Both the position numbers and the translations under genes were made by a program. A model generated the notes under the pieces. It made no database searches. It worked only from the letters and a program-made list of their open reading frames with translations, and was not told where the DNA came from. A DNA stretch of 64,000 nt from the NCBI RefSeq assembly GCF_003075525.1, contig NZ_QDDR01000005.1, positions 124,001 through 188,000 on the forward strand, given 5' to 3'. Positions 46,590 through 56,102 of the stretch are shown piece after piece. Within the stretch, counting starts at the first letter, position 1. Each line of letters begins with the position of its first letter. The DNA is from Pararhodobacter aggregans. Lineage in GTDB: Bacteria; Pseudomonadota; Alphaproteobacteria; Rhodobacterales; Rhodobacteraceae.

Positions 46590-47461
46590 CCGACCGCAAA
46601 GGCATCATCCTGGCCGGGGGCTCCGGCACCAGGCTTTACCCGATCACCACGGCCGTCTCGAAGCAGCTGCTGCCGATCTATGACAAGCCGATGATCTACT
46701 ACCCGCTGACCGTGCTGATGCTGGCCGGGATCCGCGAGATTCTGGTCATCACCACGCCACACGATCAGGACCAGTTCCGCCGCACGCTGGGCGATGGCAG
46801 CCAATGGGGCATTTCGCTCAGCTACGTCACCCAGCCCAGCCCCGACGGGCTGGCCCAGGCCTTCATCCTGGCCGAGGAGTTTCTGGCCGGCGCCCCCTCG
46901 GCGATGATCCTCGGCGACAACATCTTCTTCGGCCACGGCCTGCCCGAGGCCCTGCGCGAGGCCGGGCAGTCGGCGCATGGCGCCTCGGTTTTCGGCTACC
47001 GGGTGTCGGATCCCGAACGCTATGGCGTCGTCGATTTCGCCCCGGACGGCACGGTGCGCGGCATCATCGAGAAGCCGCAGGTGCCGCCATCGAGCTACGC
47101 CGTGACCGGGCTCTATTTCGTCGACGGCACGGCCCCCGCCCGGGCCCGCGCCGTCACCCCCTCGGCCCGGGGCGAGCTGGAGATCACCACGCTGCTGGAA
47201 AGCTATCTGGCCGATGGCGCGCTCAGGGTGCAGCGGATGGGGCGGGGCTATGCCTGGCTCGATACCGGCACGCATGACTCGCTCTTGGATGCGGGGAATT
47301 TCGTCCGCACCCTGACCAACCGGCAGGGCCAGCAGGTGGGGTCGCCCGACGAGGTCGCCTACGAGATGGGCTGGATCACCAAGGCCCATCTGCGCGAGCG
47401 GGCCCGCCAGTTCGGCAAGAACGAATACGGCGCCTATCTGGCGGGGCTGGCCGCGGATTGA
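46586..47461 (+). CDS. rfbA: glucose-1-phosphate thymidylyltransferase
   Basis: The 291-residue enzyme makes dTDP-glucose, the pathway's entry step. GIILAGGSGTRLYPITTAVS, KQLLPIYDKPMIYYPLTVLM, ILGDNIFFGHGL and RGYAWLDTGTHDSLLDA are present. It ends the rfbCBDA operon, only 47 bp before the convergent acyl-CoA dehydrogenase. Confidence 0.96.
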   Translation: MTDRKGIILAGGSGTRLYPITTAVSKQLLPIYDKPMIYYPLTVLMLAGIREILVITTPHDQDQFRRTLGDGSQWGISLSYVTQPSPDGLAQAFILAEEFLAGAPSAMILGDNIFFGHGLPEALREAGQSAHGASVFGYRVSDPERYGVVDFAPDGTVRGIIEKPQVPPSSYAVTGLYFVDGTAPARARAVTPSARGELEITTLLESYLADGALRVQRMGRGYAWLDTGTHDSLLDAGNFVRTLTNRQGQQVGSPDEVAYEMGWITKAHLRERARQFGKNEYGAYLAGLAAD

Positions 47462-47470
47462 TCCGCGGCC

Positions 47471-47520
47471 GGGCCGTCCTCACCGGGCCGTCCTCACCGG
47501 ACCAGTACTCACCGGGCCAG
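47471..47520. repeat. short degenerate tandem repeat between convergent genes
   Basis: GGGCCGTCCTCACC occurs twice in tandem (47471-47498). GGACCAGTACTCACC and a partial GGGCCAGT copy follow. The last units encode the end of the acyl-CoA dehydrogenase, whose stop lies inside the repeat. Confidence 0.7.
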
Positions 47521-48642
47521 TGCGCGGGCGATGACGAGGCGCTGGATGTCGCTGGTGCCCTCGTAGATCTGGCAGACCCGGACATCGCGCCAGATCCGTT
47601 CGACCGGGAAATCGCGGGTATAGCCGTAGCCGCCGAAGGTCTGGATCGCGGCCGAGGCGACGCGTTCCGCCATCTCGGAGGCAAAAAGCTTGGCCATCGA
47701 GGCGGCTTCCAGCGCGGGCTGGCCTGCGTCCTTCAGCGCCGCCGCGTGCAGCACCATCTGCCGCCCGGCCTCGACCTGGGTCGCCATATCGGCCAGCCGG
47801 AAGGCGACGGCCTGGTGGTCCATGAGCGTCTTGCCCATGCTTTCGCGCTCCATCGCATAGGCGACGGCGGCCTCCAGCGCCGCGCGGGCCATGCCCACCG
47901 ATTGCGCGGCGATGCCGATGCGCCCGCCCTCGAGGTTCGACAGGGCGATGCGGTAGCCTTGCCCCTCGTCGCCCAACAATGCCCCGGCCGGGAGTTCGAG
48001 GTTCTCGAGCGCGATCTGGGCGGTGTCGGACAGGTGCTGGCCGATCTTCTTCTCGATCGAGGCGACGCGCCAGCCCGGGGTTTTCGTCGGCACGATGAAG
48101 GCCGAAATGCCCTTCTTGCCCGCCGCCGGATCGGTCACGGCAAAGACGATGGCGACATCGGCGTTCTTGCCCGAGGTGATGAACTGCTTGACGCCGTTCA
48201 GAACCCAGCCGGTGTTGGTCCGCGTGGCCCGGGTCCTGAGCGCCGAGGCGTCGGAACCCGCCTGCGGTTCGGTCAGGCAGAAGGCGCCCAGCCACTCGCC
48301 CGCCGCCATCGGGCGGAGGTATTCCTCCTTCTGCGCCTCGGTGCCGTAGCGCAGGATCGGCACGCAGCCGACCGAATTATGCACCGACATGATCGTGGAC
48401 AGCGCGCCATTGCCCGCGGCGATCTCCTCCAGCGCGCAGGCATAGGCGATGGAATCGCTCAGCGCGCCGCCCCATTCCTCGGGCACCAGCATGCCCATGA
48501 GGCCGAGCGCCCCCATCTCGGCGATGACCTCGCGCGGGAAATGCGCCCGTTCGTCCCAATCGGCGGCATTCGGCGCCAGCCGCTCGCTGGCGAAGCGGCG
48601 CGCCATGTCGCGCACCATGCTCTGGTCTTCGGTCAGGATCAT
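47509..48642 (-). CDS. acyl-CoA dehydrogenase
   Basis: The 377-residue flavoenzyme oxidises an acyl-CoA to the enoyl-CoA, passing electrons to ETF. It contains [19 protein letters not shown] and [11 protein letters not shown], near the FAD site. The catalytic Glu is in [19 protein letters not shown]. The sequence fits short- or branched-chain acyl-CoA dehydrogenases. The start at 48642 gives the family's N-terminus with a GGGGG stretch upstream. No beta-oxidation partner is adjacent, so chain length cannot be assigned. Confidence 0.9.
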   Translation of the reverse strand: MILTEDQSMVRDMARRFASERLAPNAADWDERAHFPREVIAEMGALGLMGMLVPEEWGGALSDSIAYACALEEIAAGNGALSTIMSVHNSVGCVPILRYGTEAQKEEYLRPMAAGEWLGAFCLTEPQAGSDASALRTRATRTNTGWVLNGVKQFITSGKNADVAIVFAVTDPAAGKKGISAFIVPTKTPGWRVASIEKKIGQHLSDTAQIALENLELPAGALLGDEGQGYRIALSNLEGGRIGIAAQSVGMARAALEAAVAYAMERESMGKTLMDHQAVAFRLADMATQVEAGRQMVLHAAALKDAGQPALEAASMAKLFASEMAERVASAAIQTFGGYGYTRDFPVERIWRDVRVCQIYEGTSDIQRLVIARALAR

Positions 48643-49218
48643 CGCGGGGCCCCCTTCGCATCGGCTGGACTGTGCCTTGCCGGTAATTTCCATACTGACT
48701 GGTAAGCAGGGGCGCCGCGGTAATCAACGGTTTCGGGTATCCTGCCGCGGATCGGTTCCGATCGACGCCTCGCCCTGCGCCCGGCCCGGCCCGGCCAGGC
48801 GCGAGGCCCTGCCCGAGCGGCTGCGCGGCGTGGGAATGACCCGGGGGCCGGTGATGGGGGGACGCCTCCGGGATCTGCGGGGCGCGGATCCCCGATCCCC
48901 TGCTGTCGGAGCGGGGCGGCAAGCAGCGCCGGGCGCTGATCGGGCAGGTCGTGGTCGACGGGTGCCGCGATATCAGGATTGCAACTTTCACGGCAGCATT
49001 GGCGCTGAATGAGCCGGGAAACTGGTACAAACCTGCGGAGCGGGTCAGCCGCGAGGAAACCTTGCGGCCCGTGGTGACGATGCCGATGCACGGGTAGCGA
49101 ACGAACGCCTGACATTGGCGCGGAGCGCGGGGCGGCGCCCGTATCGCTCCGGCCGCATGGATCATCGTCCGGGTGACCGGCAAAGCTTCCACCCCTCGGC
49201 GCGCCGGGGCTCCCCGTG
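48643..49218. other. gene-poor region, possible degraded coding remnant
   Basis: No intact gene is found in about 576 bp. A plus-strand open stretch at about 48900-49098 encodes LLSERGGKQRRALIGQVVVD and NEPGNWYKPAERVSREETLR, ending in a stop. It lacks a credible start and family match, and looks like a decayed 3' end. It separates the acyl-CoA dehydrogenase from the ABC importer. Confidence 0.4.
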
Positions 49219-50160
49219 TCAGCCCGCCTCGGCGAAATGACAGGCGACATCGTGACTGCCGACGCGGCGCAGTTCCGGCCGGGTTTCGGCGCATTCGGCG
49301 CGGGCGAGGGGGCAGCGGGTGCGGAACGGGCAGCCCGAGGGCGGGTTCACCGGGCTCGGCACATCGCCCTCCAGGATCGGGGCGTCATCCTGGCGCGCGG
49401 CCTCGTCCGGGATCGCGTTGATGAGGGCCCGGGTATAGGGGTGCAGGCGGTGGATCCAGACATCCTCGGCCGGGCCGATCTCGACGATGCGGCCCAGATA
49501 CATGACGGCGATGCGGTTGGCGATGTAGCGCACCACGGCCAGATCATGCGAGATGAAGAGATAGGAAAGCCCCAACTCCGTTTGCAGGTCCAGCAGCAGG
49601 TTCAGCACCTGCGCCTGCACCGAGACATCGAGGGCCGAGACCGCTTCGTCGCAGACCAGCAGGTTGGGGTTCAGGACCAGCGCCCGGGCGATGGAGACCC
49701 GCTGGCGCTGCCCGCCGGACAGTTCATGCGGCAGCCGTTCGAGGTGATAGGGCGAGAGGCCGACCTTCTGGGCGATGGCGAGCGCGGCGGCGCGGCGCTC
49801 GGCGCGGGTGCCGATGCCCGCGACCTGCAGCGGTTCGGTGATGATCCGCTCGACCGAGAGGCGTGGGTTGAGCGCGCCCCAGGGGTCCTGAAAGATCATC
49901 TGCACGTTGCGGGCCCGTTCCAGCCGGGTGGCGCGGGACGTGCCGGGATGCACGCCCTCGATGCTGAGCGTGCCGCCGGTGGGCGTCTGGATGCCGACGA
50001 TGCAGCGCGCGAGGGTCGACTTGCCGCAGCCGGATTCGCCGACCAGACCCAGAGTCTCGCCCTTGGCGATCTCCAGCGTGATGCCATCGACGGCCCGCAG
50101 CGGCCCCCGGGCGGTGGCGTGGTGAAGTTCCAGCGCCTCGGTTCTCAGGACGGCGTTCAT
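49219..50160 (-). CDS. peptide-type ABC importer ATP-binding protein (DppF/OppF-like)
   Basis: The 313-residue ATPase has Walker [17 protein letters not shown], signature LSGGQRQRVSIARAL, and Walker B LLVCDEAVSALD. The C-terminal oligopeptide extension (CPFRTRCPLARAECAE) can hold an iron-sulphur cluster in relatives. It is the last gene of the leftward operon and is coupled to its partner by an ATGA overlap. Confidence 0.92.
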   Translation of the reverse strand: MNAVLRTEALELHHATARGPLRAVDGITLEIAKGETLGLVGESGCGKSTLARCIVGIQTPTGGTLSIEGVHPGTSRATRLERARNVQMIFQDPWGALNPRLSVERIITEPLQVAGIGTRAERRAAALAIAQKVGLSPYHLERLPHELSGGQRQRVSIARALVLNPNLLVCDEAVSALDVSVQAQVLNLLLDLQTELGLSYLFISHDLAVVRYIANRIAVMYLGRIVEIGPAEDVWIHRLHPYTRALINAIPDEAARQDDAPILEGDVPSPVNPPSGCPFRTRCPLARAECAETRPELRRVGSHDVACHFAEAG

Positions 50161-51131
50161 GCGGTTTCTCCCTCGGTCAGCGGGAAATGGCAGCGCACGG
50201 CGCGGCCGGAGGCGGCGCGGTCCAGCGCCGGGCGTTCCGCCGCGCAGCGGGGGTGCGCTCGGGGGCAGCGGGCGCGGAAGACGCAGCCATCGGGCCTTGC
50301 GTCCGGGGCAGGGACCGAGCCCGCGATATCGGCCAGACGCGGGGTGCCGGCGGCGAAGCTGCCCTGCGGGCGGGCGGCGATCAGCCCGGCGGTATAGGGG
50401 TGGCGGGGGGCGTCCAGCACCGCGTCCACGCGCCCCTCCTCGACCACCGAGCCCGCGTACATGACCACGATCCGGTCGGCCACCTGCCGCACCACGCCCA
50501 GGTCATGGGTGATGAACAGCAGCCCCAGATTCTCCTCCCGCTGCAATTGCTTCAACAGCCGCAGGATCTGCGCCTGCACCGTCACGTCCAGCGCCGTCGT
50601 CGGCTCGTCGGCGATCAGCAGCGAGGGCGAGCAGGCCAGGGCGATGGCGATGACCACCCGCTGGCGCATCCCGCCCGACATCTGGTGCGGGTAATCGTCC
50701 AGCCGCGCCTCGGCATCGGGGATCTTGACCAGCGTCAGAAGATCCAGCGCCCGGTCCCGCGCCGCCCGCTGCGAGAGGCCGCGATGGGTGCGCAGGACCT
50801 CGGTGATCTGGCTGCCGATGGACATGACAGGGTTCAGCGCCGTCAGGGGTTCCTGAAAGATCATCCCCATCTTTTCGCCCCGCAGATGGCGCAGCCTGCG
50901 CTGGGGCAGGGACTGGATTTCCTGCCCTTCCAGCCGGATGCGCCCCTCGCGCACGCGCAGGTTCTCGGGCAGGAGGCCCATGATCGACAGCGCGGTCAGG
51001 GATTTGCCGCAACCGGATTCGCCGACCAGCCCGACCGTCTCGCCCCGCTCCACGCTCAGCGTCAATTCCTCGACGATGGGGGCGGCGCGGCCCGGTCCGA
51101 TGCGCAGGTTGTCGATGTGCAAGAGGCTCAT
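50157..51131 (-). CDS. peptide-type ABC importer ATP-binding protein (DppD/OppD-like)
   Basis: The 324-residue ATPase has Walker [17 protein letters not shown], signature [15 protein letters not shown], and Walker [15 protein letters not shown]. The C-terminal region has [14 protein letters not shown]. The start at 51131 overlaps the permease stop (ATGA); the longer upstream frame overlaps the permease gene and is not used. Confidence 0.92.
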   Translation of the reverse strand: MSLLHIDNLRIGPGRAAPIVEELTLSVERGETVGLVGESGCGKSLTALSIMGLLPENLRVREGRIRLEGQEIQSLPQRRLRHLRGEKMGMIFQEPLTALNPVMSIGSQITEVLRTHRGLSQRAARDRALDLLTLVKIPDAEARLDDYPHQMSGGMRQRVVIAIALACSPSLLIADEPTTALDVTVQAQILRLLKQLQREENLGLLFITHDLGVVRQVADRIVVMYAGSVVEEGRVDAVLDAPRHPYTAGLIAARPQGSFAAGTPRLADIAGSVPAPDARPDGCVFRARCPRAHPRCAAERPALDRAASGRAVRCHFPLTEGETA

Positions 51132-51973
51132 TTCCGCTCCTTCAGGCGCGGGTTCAGGACGTCGTTCAGCGCGTCGCCGATCAGGTTCAGGGACATGACG
51201 GTCAGCACCAGCGCCACGGCGGGAACGGCGGTGAGATACCAGCCGTTGCGCAGTTCCTGCCGGCCGATGTTGAGGATCGTGCCCCAGCTCATGACATTGG
51301 GATCGCCCAGACCCAGGAAGGCAAGGCTCGCCTCGACGATGATCGAATTGGCGACCAGGACCGAGGCGGTGACGATGATCGGCGCCAGGCAATTGGGCAG
51401 GATCTGCTGGAAGACGATGCGCAGGTCGGACATGCCGATGATCTTGCACGATTGCACGAAGTCATAGGTCCGCAGCCGCAAGACATCGGCGCGCACCAGC
51501 CGGGCGATCATCGGCCAGGCGACGATGGCGATGGCGAAGGTGATGACCGGCAGCGAGGCGCCGATGATGCCGACGATGGCGATGGACAAAAGGAAATTCG
51601 GCACCGTCTGGAAGGCGTCGGTCAGGCGCATCAGCGCATCGTCGACCCAGCCGCCCCAATAGCCGGCGACGGCGCCCACCACCGTGCCGATGACCAGCGC
51701 CGCTGCGGCGGCCGAGACGCCGACCAGCAGCGAGACCCGCGCGCCGTAGAAGAGCGCCGGGATCAGGTCGCGTCCGAACGTGTCGGTGCCGAGCGGAAAG
51801 CGCGGGTCGGCGCCGGGCCAGAGGCGCGGCGGACCGGCCATGGTCCAGGGGCCGTCGGGGTACAGGAACCCCGCCAGCGCCGACATGGCGACGATGATGA
51901 CGATCAGCACCAGCCCGACAAGACCCGAGGGATGACGGGCAAGGCGGCCGAGGAGGGACAGCGCGCCCCTCAT
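51128..51973 (-). CDS. peptide-type ABC importer permease (DppC/OppC-like)
   Basis: The 281-residue protein has an N-terminal helix, PLGTDTFGRDLIPALFYGAR (typical of DppC), then five helices. The coupling loop is FVQSCKIIGMSDLRIVFQQI, and ALAFLGLGDPNVMSWG-like SLAFLGLGDPNVMSWGTIL follows. It starts by ATGA overlap with the DppB-like gene. Confidence 0.93.
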   Translation of the reverse strand: MRGALSLLGRLARHPSGLVGLVLIVIIVAMSALAGFLYPDGPWTMAGPPRLWPGADPRFPLGTDTFGRDLIPALFYGARVSLLVGVSAAAAALVIGTVVGAVAGYWGGWVDDALMRLTDAFQTVPNFLLSIAIVGIIGASLPVITFAIAIVAWPMIARLVRADVLRLRTYDFVQSCKIIGMSDLRIVFQQILPNCLAPIIVTASVLVANSIIVEASLAFLGLGDPNVMSWGTILNIGRQELRNGWYLTAVPAVALVLTVMSLNLIGDALNDVLNPRLKERK

Positions 51974-53016
51974 TTCAGGTTCACCCGCGGGTCGAGGACC
52001 ATATAGAGCATGTCGATCACGAAATTGACGATCACCACCGCCAGCGACGAGATGAAGACCACCCCGAGCAGCAGGTTGGTGTCGCGCTGGAAAACGGCGT
52101 CGAAGGCGGTGCGGCCCATGCCGGGCAGGCCGAAGATCGTCTCGATCAGCACGGCGCCGCCGAAGAGGGAACTCACTTGCAGCCCGGCCATGGTGACCAG
52201 CGGCAGCAGCGCGTTCCTCAGCGCATGCACGTAAAAGACGCGGCCCTCGGTCAGGCCCTTGCCCCGGGCGGTGCGGACGAAGTCGAGTTTCAGCACCTCC
52301 AGCATCGAGGCGCGGCCGATCCTGCCATAGATGGCGATGTAGAAGGTGCAGAGCGCGGTGACCGGCAGGATCAGATGCGCGGCCACGTCCTTGAGGTATG
52401 TGAGCCCGGTGTAGCCCATGCCGACGCTCTCGAACCCGGCGATCGGCAGCCAGCGCAGTTTCACCGCGAAGACCAGGATCAGCAGGATGGCGATGATGAA
52501 GCTGGGCGTGGCGTAGAGCAGCAGCATGAACATCGAGATGCCGAGGTCCACCGCCTTGCCCGCGAAGCGCGAGGCGAGGATGCCGAAGAGCGTGCCGATC
52601 ACCATGGACAGGCTGACCGAGCAGACGACCAGGATCGCGGTGACCGGCAGGCGGGCCAGGATCACATCCATGGCGGGCGCGGCATTGATCGGTGAATAGC
52701 CGAAGTCAAAGGTCGCCAAGAGCGCCATGTAGCGCAACAGCTGCACGAAGACCGACTGATCCAGCCCGTAGCGTTCGCGCAGGCCGGCGATCTGGTCGGC
52801 GGTCAGGTCGCGGGTTCCGGCCATGGCATCGACCATGTCGCCGGGGGCGAGCTTGACCAGCAGGAAGCTGCCGACCATGACCAGCATCATGACCAGCACG
52901 GCCTGCAACAGGCGGCGCAGGACATAGCGCAGGGCGGGTGACAGGCGGCGGGAGGGGGCCTTGGCAGGCCCCCTCCCGGTCGTGCCGGTCCCGGTCAGGG
53001 GGACGGGTTCGCTCAT
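51970..53016 (-). CDS. peptide-type ABC importer permease (DppB/OppB-like)
   Basis: The 348-residue protein has six helices. LRRLLQAVLVMMLVMVGSF and the DLTADQIAGLRERYGLDQSV periplasmic segment are typical of DppB. The coupling loop contains DFVRTARGKGLTEGRVFYVH. The start at 53016 overlaps the binding-protein stop (ATGA). About 30 extra residues precede the usual N-terminus. Confidence 0.92.
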   Translation of the reverse strand: MSEPVPLTGTGTTGRGPAKAPSRRLSPALRYVLRRLLQAVLVMMLVMVGSFLLVKLAPGDMVDAMAGTRDLTADQIAGLRERYGLDQSVFVQLLRYMALLATFDFGYSPINAAPAMDVILARLPVTAILVVCSVSLSMVIGTLFGILASRFAGKAVDLGISMFMLLLYATPSFIIAILLILVFAVKLRWLPIAGFESVGMGYTGLTYLKDVAAHLILPVTALCTFYIAIYGRIGRASMLEVLKLDFVRTARGKGLTEGRVFYVHALRNALLPLVTMAGLQVSSLFGGAVLIETIFGLPGMGRTAFDAVFQRDTNLLLGVVFISSLAVVIVNFVIDMLYMVLDPRVNLK

Positions 53017-54617
53017 TCTTCGATCCAGCACTGCTTCAGGCTGCCCAGCGCGCCCAGCGCATCGACCGTGTGGTCCTTGACGCGGACATTGGCGATGGTG
53101 GCCATCGAGATGTCGGTGACTTTCAGCACCGGCAGATCCTCGTAGGCGAGGCGCTGGAAGTCGGCGTATTCCTGCACGCGGGCGGCCTCGTCCGTCTCGA
53201 TGCTGGCGGCGTTCAGCAGCGCGTCGACCTCGGGGTTCACGTAATGCGCGCCGTTCGAGAAGCCGGTGCCGGGCAGGAAGCTGGCCGAGTTGTAGAACCG
53301 GTGCACGCCGATGGTCGGGTCCACGCCCATGGAGGCGGTATAGAGCGCGAGATCATGGGTGCGGTCGGTGTAGACGGTCTGCACGAAGACCGCGAAATCC
53401 TGGGTGCGGATCGTCACGTCGATGCCGACCTGGCGCAGCACTTCCTTGATGTAGCTGGCGGCGGTGATCGATTCCGTGCCCCAGGGCGAGGGGTCGAGGG
53501 TCAGCGCAAAGCGCATGCCGCCCGCGCCGCGGGGATAGCCCGCCTCGTCCAGGAGTTCATTGGCCCGCGCCGGGTCATAGGGGTAGGAGGGCACGCCCTC
53601 GGTGGTGAAATAGGCGCGCTGGTCGAAGTGCAGGGGCGAGCGGCCGGGCTGGCCCATGCCGTACCAGACGTTCTGGGTGATCCAGTTGACGTCGATGGCA
53701 TGGGCGATGGCGTGGCGCACCGTCTTGTTGGCGAGGATCTCGTTGTCGAGGTTGAAATCCATCTGCTGGGCCGAGGGCATGGCCTCGAACCCGTCGGTGG
53801 TCATCTCGAATTCCGGCAGTTCCGCCAGACGCAGGATTTCCTGCGCGGGGATCTGGTTGAGGAAGATGGCGTCGGCCTGACCCGATTCCAGCATGGCAAC
53901 GCGGGTCGCGGGATCGGCGATGTACTGGATGACCAGCCGGTCGAGGCGCGGGAAGCCCTCGTCCCAGTAATCGGGGTTCTTCACCATGACAACGTTGGCG
54001 CCGATCTCGTAGTTTTCCAGCAGGAAGGGGCCGGTGCCGACCGGGGCGGTGTTGACCGGGTTGGCCATGATGTCCGTCCCCTCGTAGAGGTGGGCGGGCA
54101 GGATCGGGCTTTCGCGGCTGTCGAGCGCGCGCATCAGCGCCGGCGTCGGGCGCGAGAGGTGGAAGATCGCGGTCAGATCATCGGGCGTTTCCACCGATTC
54201 CAGCGCGGCAAAGGTGGTGCGGCCGCGGCCGTGGTGAACCTTCAGCACCTCCATGAAGGTGAAGGCCACGTCACGCGCGGTGAAGGCCTCGCCATCGTGC
54301 CATTTCACCCCGTCGCGCAGCTTGAATTCGACGGTCAGCCCGTCGTCGGACATCGACCATTCGGTCGCCAGCGAGGCCTTCGGCACCATGCCGTACTCAT
54401 AGCCCAGCAAGCCGTCGTAGAATTTGGGCGAGAGGAAGCTTTCCGGCCCGCCGGTCGAGACGGCCGAGTTCAGGAAGGTCGGCGCGGGCCAGGCCGGGGT
54501 GCGCAGCACGCCGCCCGAGGTCTGGGCCAGCGCCCGGCGCGACCCCGCCATGACGGCGGGCACGACCCCGGCGGCGGCGAGGGTCGACAGGAAGGAACGG
54601 CGGTTCATCGTGGTCAT
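53013..54617 (-). CDS. periplasmic substrate-binding protein, peptide/nickel type (SBP_bac_5)
   Basis: The 534-residue protein begins with a Tat-type signal (NRRSFLSTLAAAGVVPAVMAG, RR motif at residues 5-6). It then shows VEFKLRDGVKWHDGEAFTARDVAFT, the hallmark of family 5 binding proteins. It would deliver the substrate of this operon to the membrane permeases. Family 5 proteins bind peptides, opines, glycosides and other compounds; the ligand here is unknown. Confidence 0.93.
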   Translation of the reverse strand: MTTMNRRSFLSTLAAAGVVPAVMAGSRRALAQTSGGVLRTPAWPAPTFLNSAVSTGGPESFLSPKFYDGLLGYEYGMVPKASLATEWSMSDDGLTVEFKLRDGVKWHDGEAFTARDVAFTFMEVLKVHHGRGRTTFAALESVETPDDLTAIFHLSRPTPALMRALDSRESPILPAHLYEGTDIMANPVNTAPVGTGPFLLENYEIGANVVMVKNPDYWDEGFPRLDRLVIQYIADPATRVAMLESGQADAIFLNQIPAQEILRLAELPEFEMTTDGFEAMPSAQQMDFNLDNEILANKTVRHAIAHAIDVNWITQNVWYGMGQPGRSPLHFDQRAYFTTEGVPSYPYDPARANELLDEAGYPRGAGGMRFALTLDPSPWGTESITAASYIKEVLRQVGIDVTIRTQDFAVFVQTVYTDRTHDLALYTASMGVDPTIGVHRFYNSASFLPGTGFSNGAHYVNPEVDALLNAASIETDEAARVQEYADFQRLAYEDLPVLKVTDISMATIANVRVKDHTVDALGALGSLKQCWIEE

Positions 54618-54782
54618 GGGTTTTCTCCAGGCAGCGGGACGCAGGGGATGAGGATGGCCGCGCAGGGCCGGTGACGGCGGGGTGGGCGAACGGGACGGGA
54701 GCGGCCCCGTTCGCCCGGTTTTGCCCGAGGGGCCGGGCAGGCAGGCGCGCCGCGGCTTGCGGGACACGGCGCGCGGTAAGGA

Positions 54783-56102
54783 TCAGGTCGCGGGAACGGG
54801 GCCTTTCCTGGCTGGGTTGCGGTCGGCCAGCAGCGCGCCCAGCTGGCCCGCGATGGCGATCAGGCGACGGTCGGTGTAGCGCGGCCCGGTCAGCGTCAGC
54901 CCGACCGGCAGGCCATGGGGGCCGCGCAGGCCCGGAACGTTGACGCAAGGCATGTGCAACAGCGTCCAGATCCGGTTGAAGGTGGCGGCGCCGGTGTTGT
55001 CGGGGCCGAGGGGCGCCTCGCCCGGGGTCGAGGGGGTCAGCACCGCGTCGAAGGGTCGGGCGAGGCGGTCGAACTCGGCCCGGCAGGCGGCGGCGAGGTC
55101 GAGCGCGGCCAGAAGATCGGCGCGGCTCTCGCCCCGCTCGTTCTTCAGGATGCCGACCAGCTCGGGATAGAGCGCGTCGCCGAGGCGCCGGTAATCGGCG
55201 AGGAAGGCGGTGCGCATCTCGGCCTGCATGACGATGCGATGCGCCTCGGTCAGGCCGTCGAAGGCGGGGGGCAGGTCCAGCATCGTGACCTCGGCCCCGG
55301 CGGTGCGCAGGCGGGTCTCGGCCTCGGCCATGGCGGCGAGGGTGGCGGGTTCGGCCTTGTCCCAGACAGGGCTGCGGCAAATGGCGATCCGGGCGCCGGT
55401 GAGTGTCGCCGGGGCGGGCAGGGCCTCGATGCCGAAGACCTCGGCCAGCAAGTCCAGATCGGCGGCCGAGCGGGCGTACCAGCCCAGCGTGTCGATGCTG
55501 GCGGCGCAGACCTTGAAACCCTCGTGGCTGACCAGGTTCCAGGTCGGCTTGATGGCATAGACCCCGCAATAGGAGGCGGGCCGGATCACCGAGCCGCCGG
55601 TCTGGGTGCCGAGGCTCACGGGCACCTGCCCGTCCGCCACCGCCGCCGCCGACCCGGACGACGAGCCGCCGGGGGTACGGGCCGGGTCATGCGGGTTGGT
55701 GGTGGCGGCGCGGCGGCCGTTCACGGCGAATTCCACCGTGTCGTTCTTGCCCATCATCACCGCGCCCGCCTGCCGCAGGATGGCCACCGCGGCGGCATCC
55801 ACATTCGGCCAATGGTCCTGAAAATGCGGGGAATTCAGGCTGGTCGGCATGTCTTCGGTGGCGATGATGTCCTTGACGCCGACCGGCAGGCCCTGCAGCG
55901 GGCCGGGGCGCGCGTGCTCGGCCCGGGTCAGCGCCGCCTCGGGGTCGAGATGGGTCCAGGCCCGCACCACCGCATCGCGCTCGCGCCAGCGGTCGAGGCA
56001 GGCGGCCATCAGCCCGCGCGCCGTCAGCTGACCGCCGGCGATGCGCGCTAGCGCCTCGCCGGCGGTCAGCCAATTGGGCGTGGGGGCGTGGGGCACCGTC
56101 AT
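54783..56102 (-). CDS. amidase signature family enzyme
   Basis: The 439-residue hydrolase has the Ser-cisSer-Lys triad pattern: Lys in GVKDIIATEDMPT, the glycine/serine run GGSSSGSAAAVADG, and the nucleophile in GTQTGGSVIRPA. It hydrolyses a linear amide, carbamate-like or peptide-like bond in the cytoplasm. The start at 56102 joins it to the stop of the first deacetylase-like gene. GatB/GatC genes are absent, so it is not a tRNA amidotransferase subunit. Confidence 0.92.
   Translation of the reverse strand: MTVPHAPTPNWLTAGEALARIAGGQLTARGLMAACLDRWRERDAVVRAWTHLDPEAALTRAEHARPGPLQGLPVGVKDIIATEDMPTSLNSPHFQDHWPNVDAAAVAILRQAGAVMMGKNDTVEFAVNGRRAATTNPHDPARTPGGSSSGSAAAVADGQVPVSLGTQTGGSVIRPASYCGVYAIKPTWNLVSHEGFKVCAASIDTLGWYARSAADLDLLAEVFGIEALPAPATLTGARIAICRSPVWDKAEPATLAAMAEAETRLRTAGAEVTMLDLPPAFDGLTEAHRIVMQAEMRTAFLADYRRLGDALYPELVGILKNERGESRADLLAALDLAAACRAEFDRLARPFDAVLTPSTPGEAPLGPDNTGAATFNRIWTLLHMPCVNVPGLRGPHGLPVGLTLTGPRYTDRRLIAIAGQLGALLADRNPARKGPVPAT

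Noticed and set aside
51132-51449. Extended start of the DppD-like ATPase
   Set aside because: It overlaps the permease gene in another frame; the ATGA-coupled start at 51131 gives the normal N-terminus.
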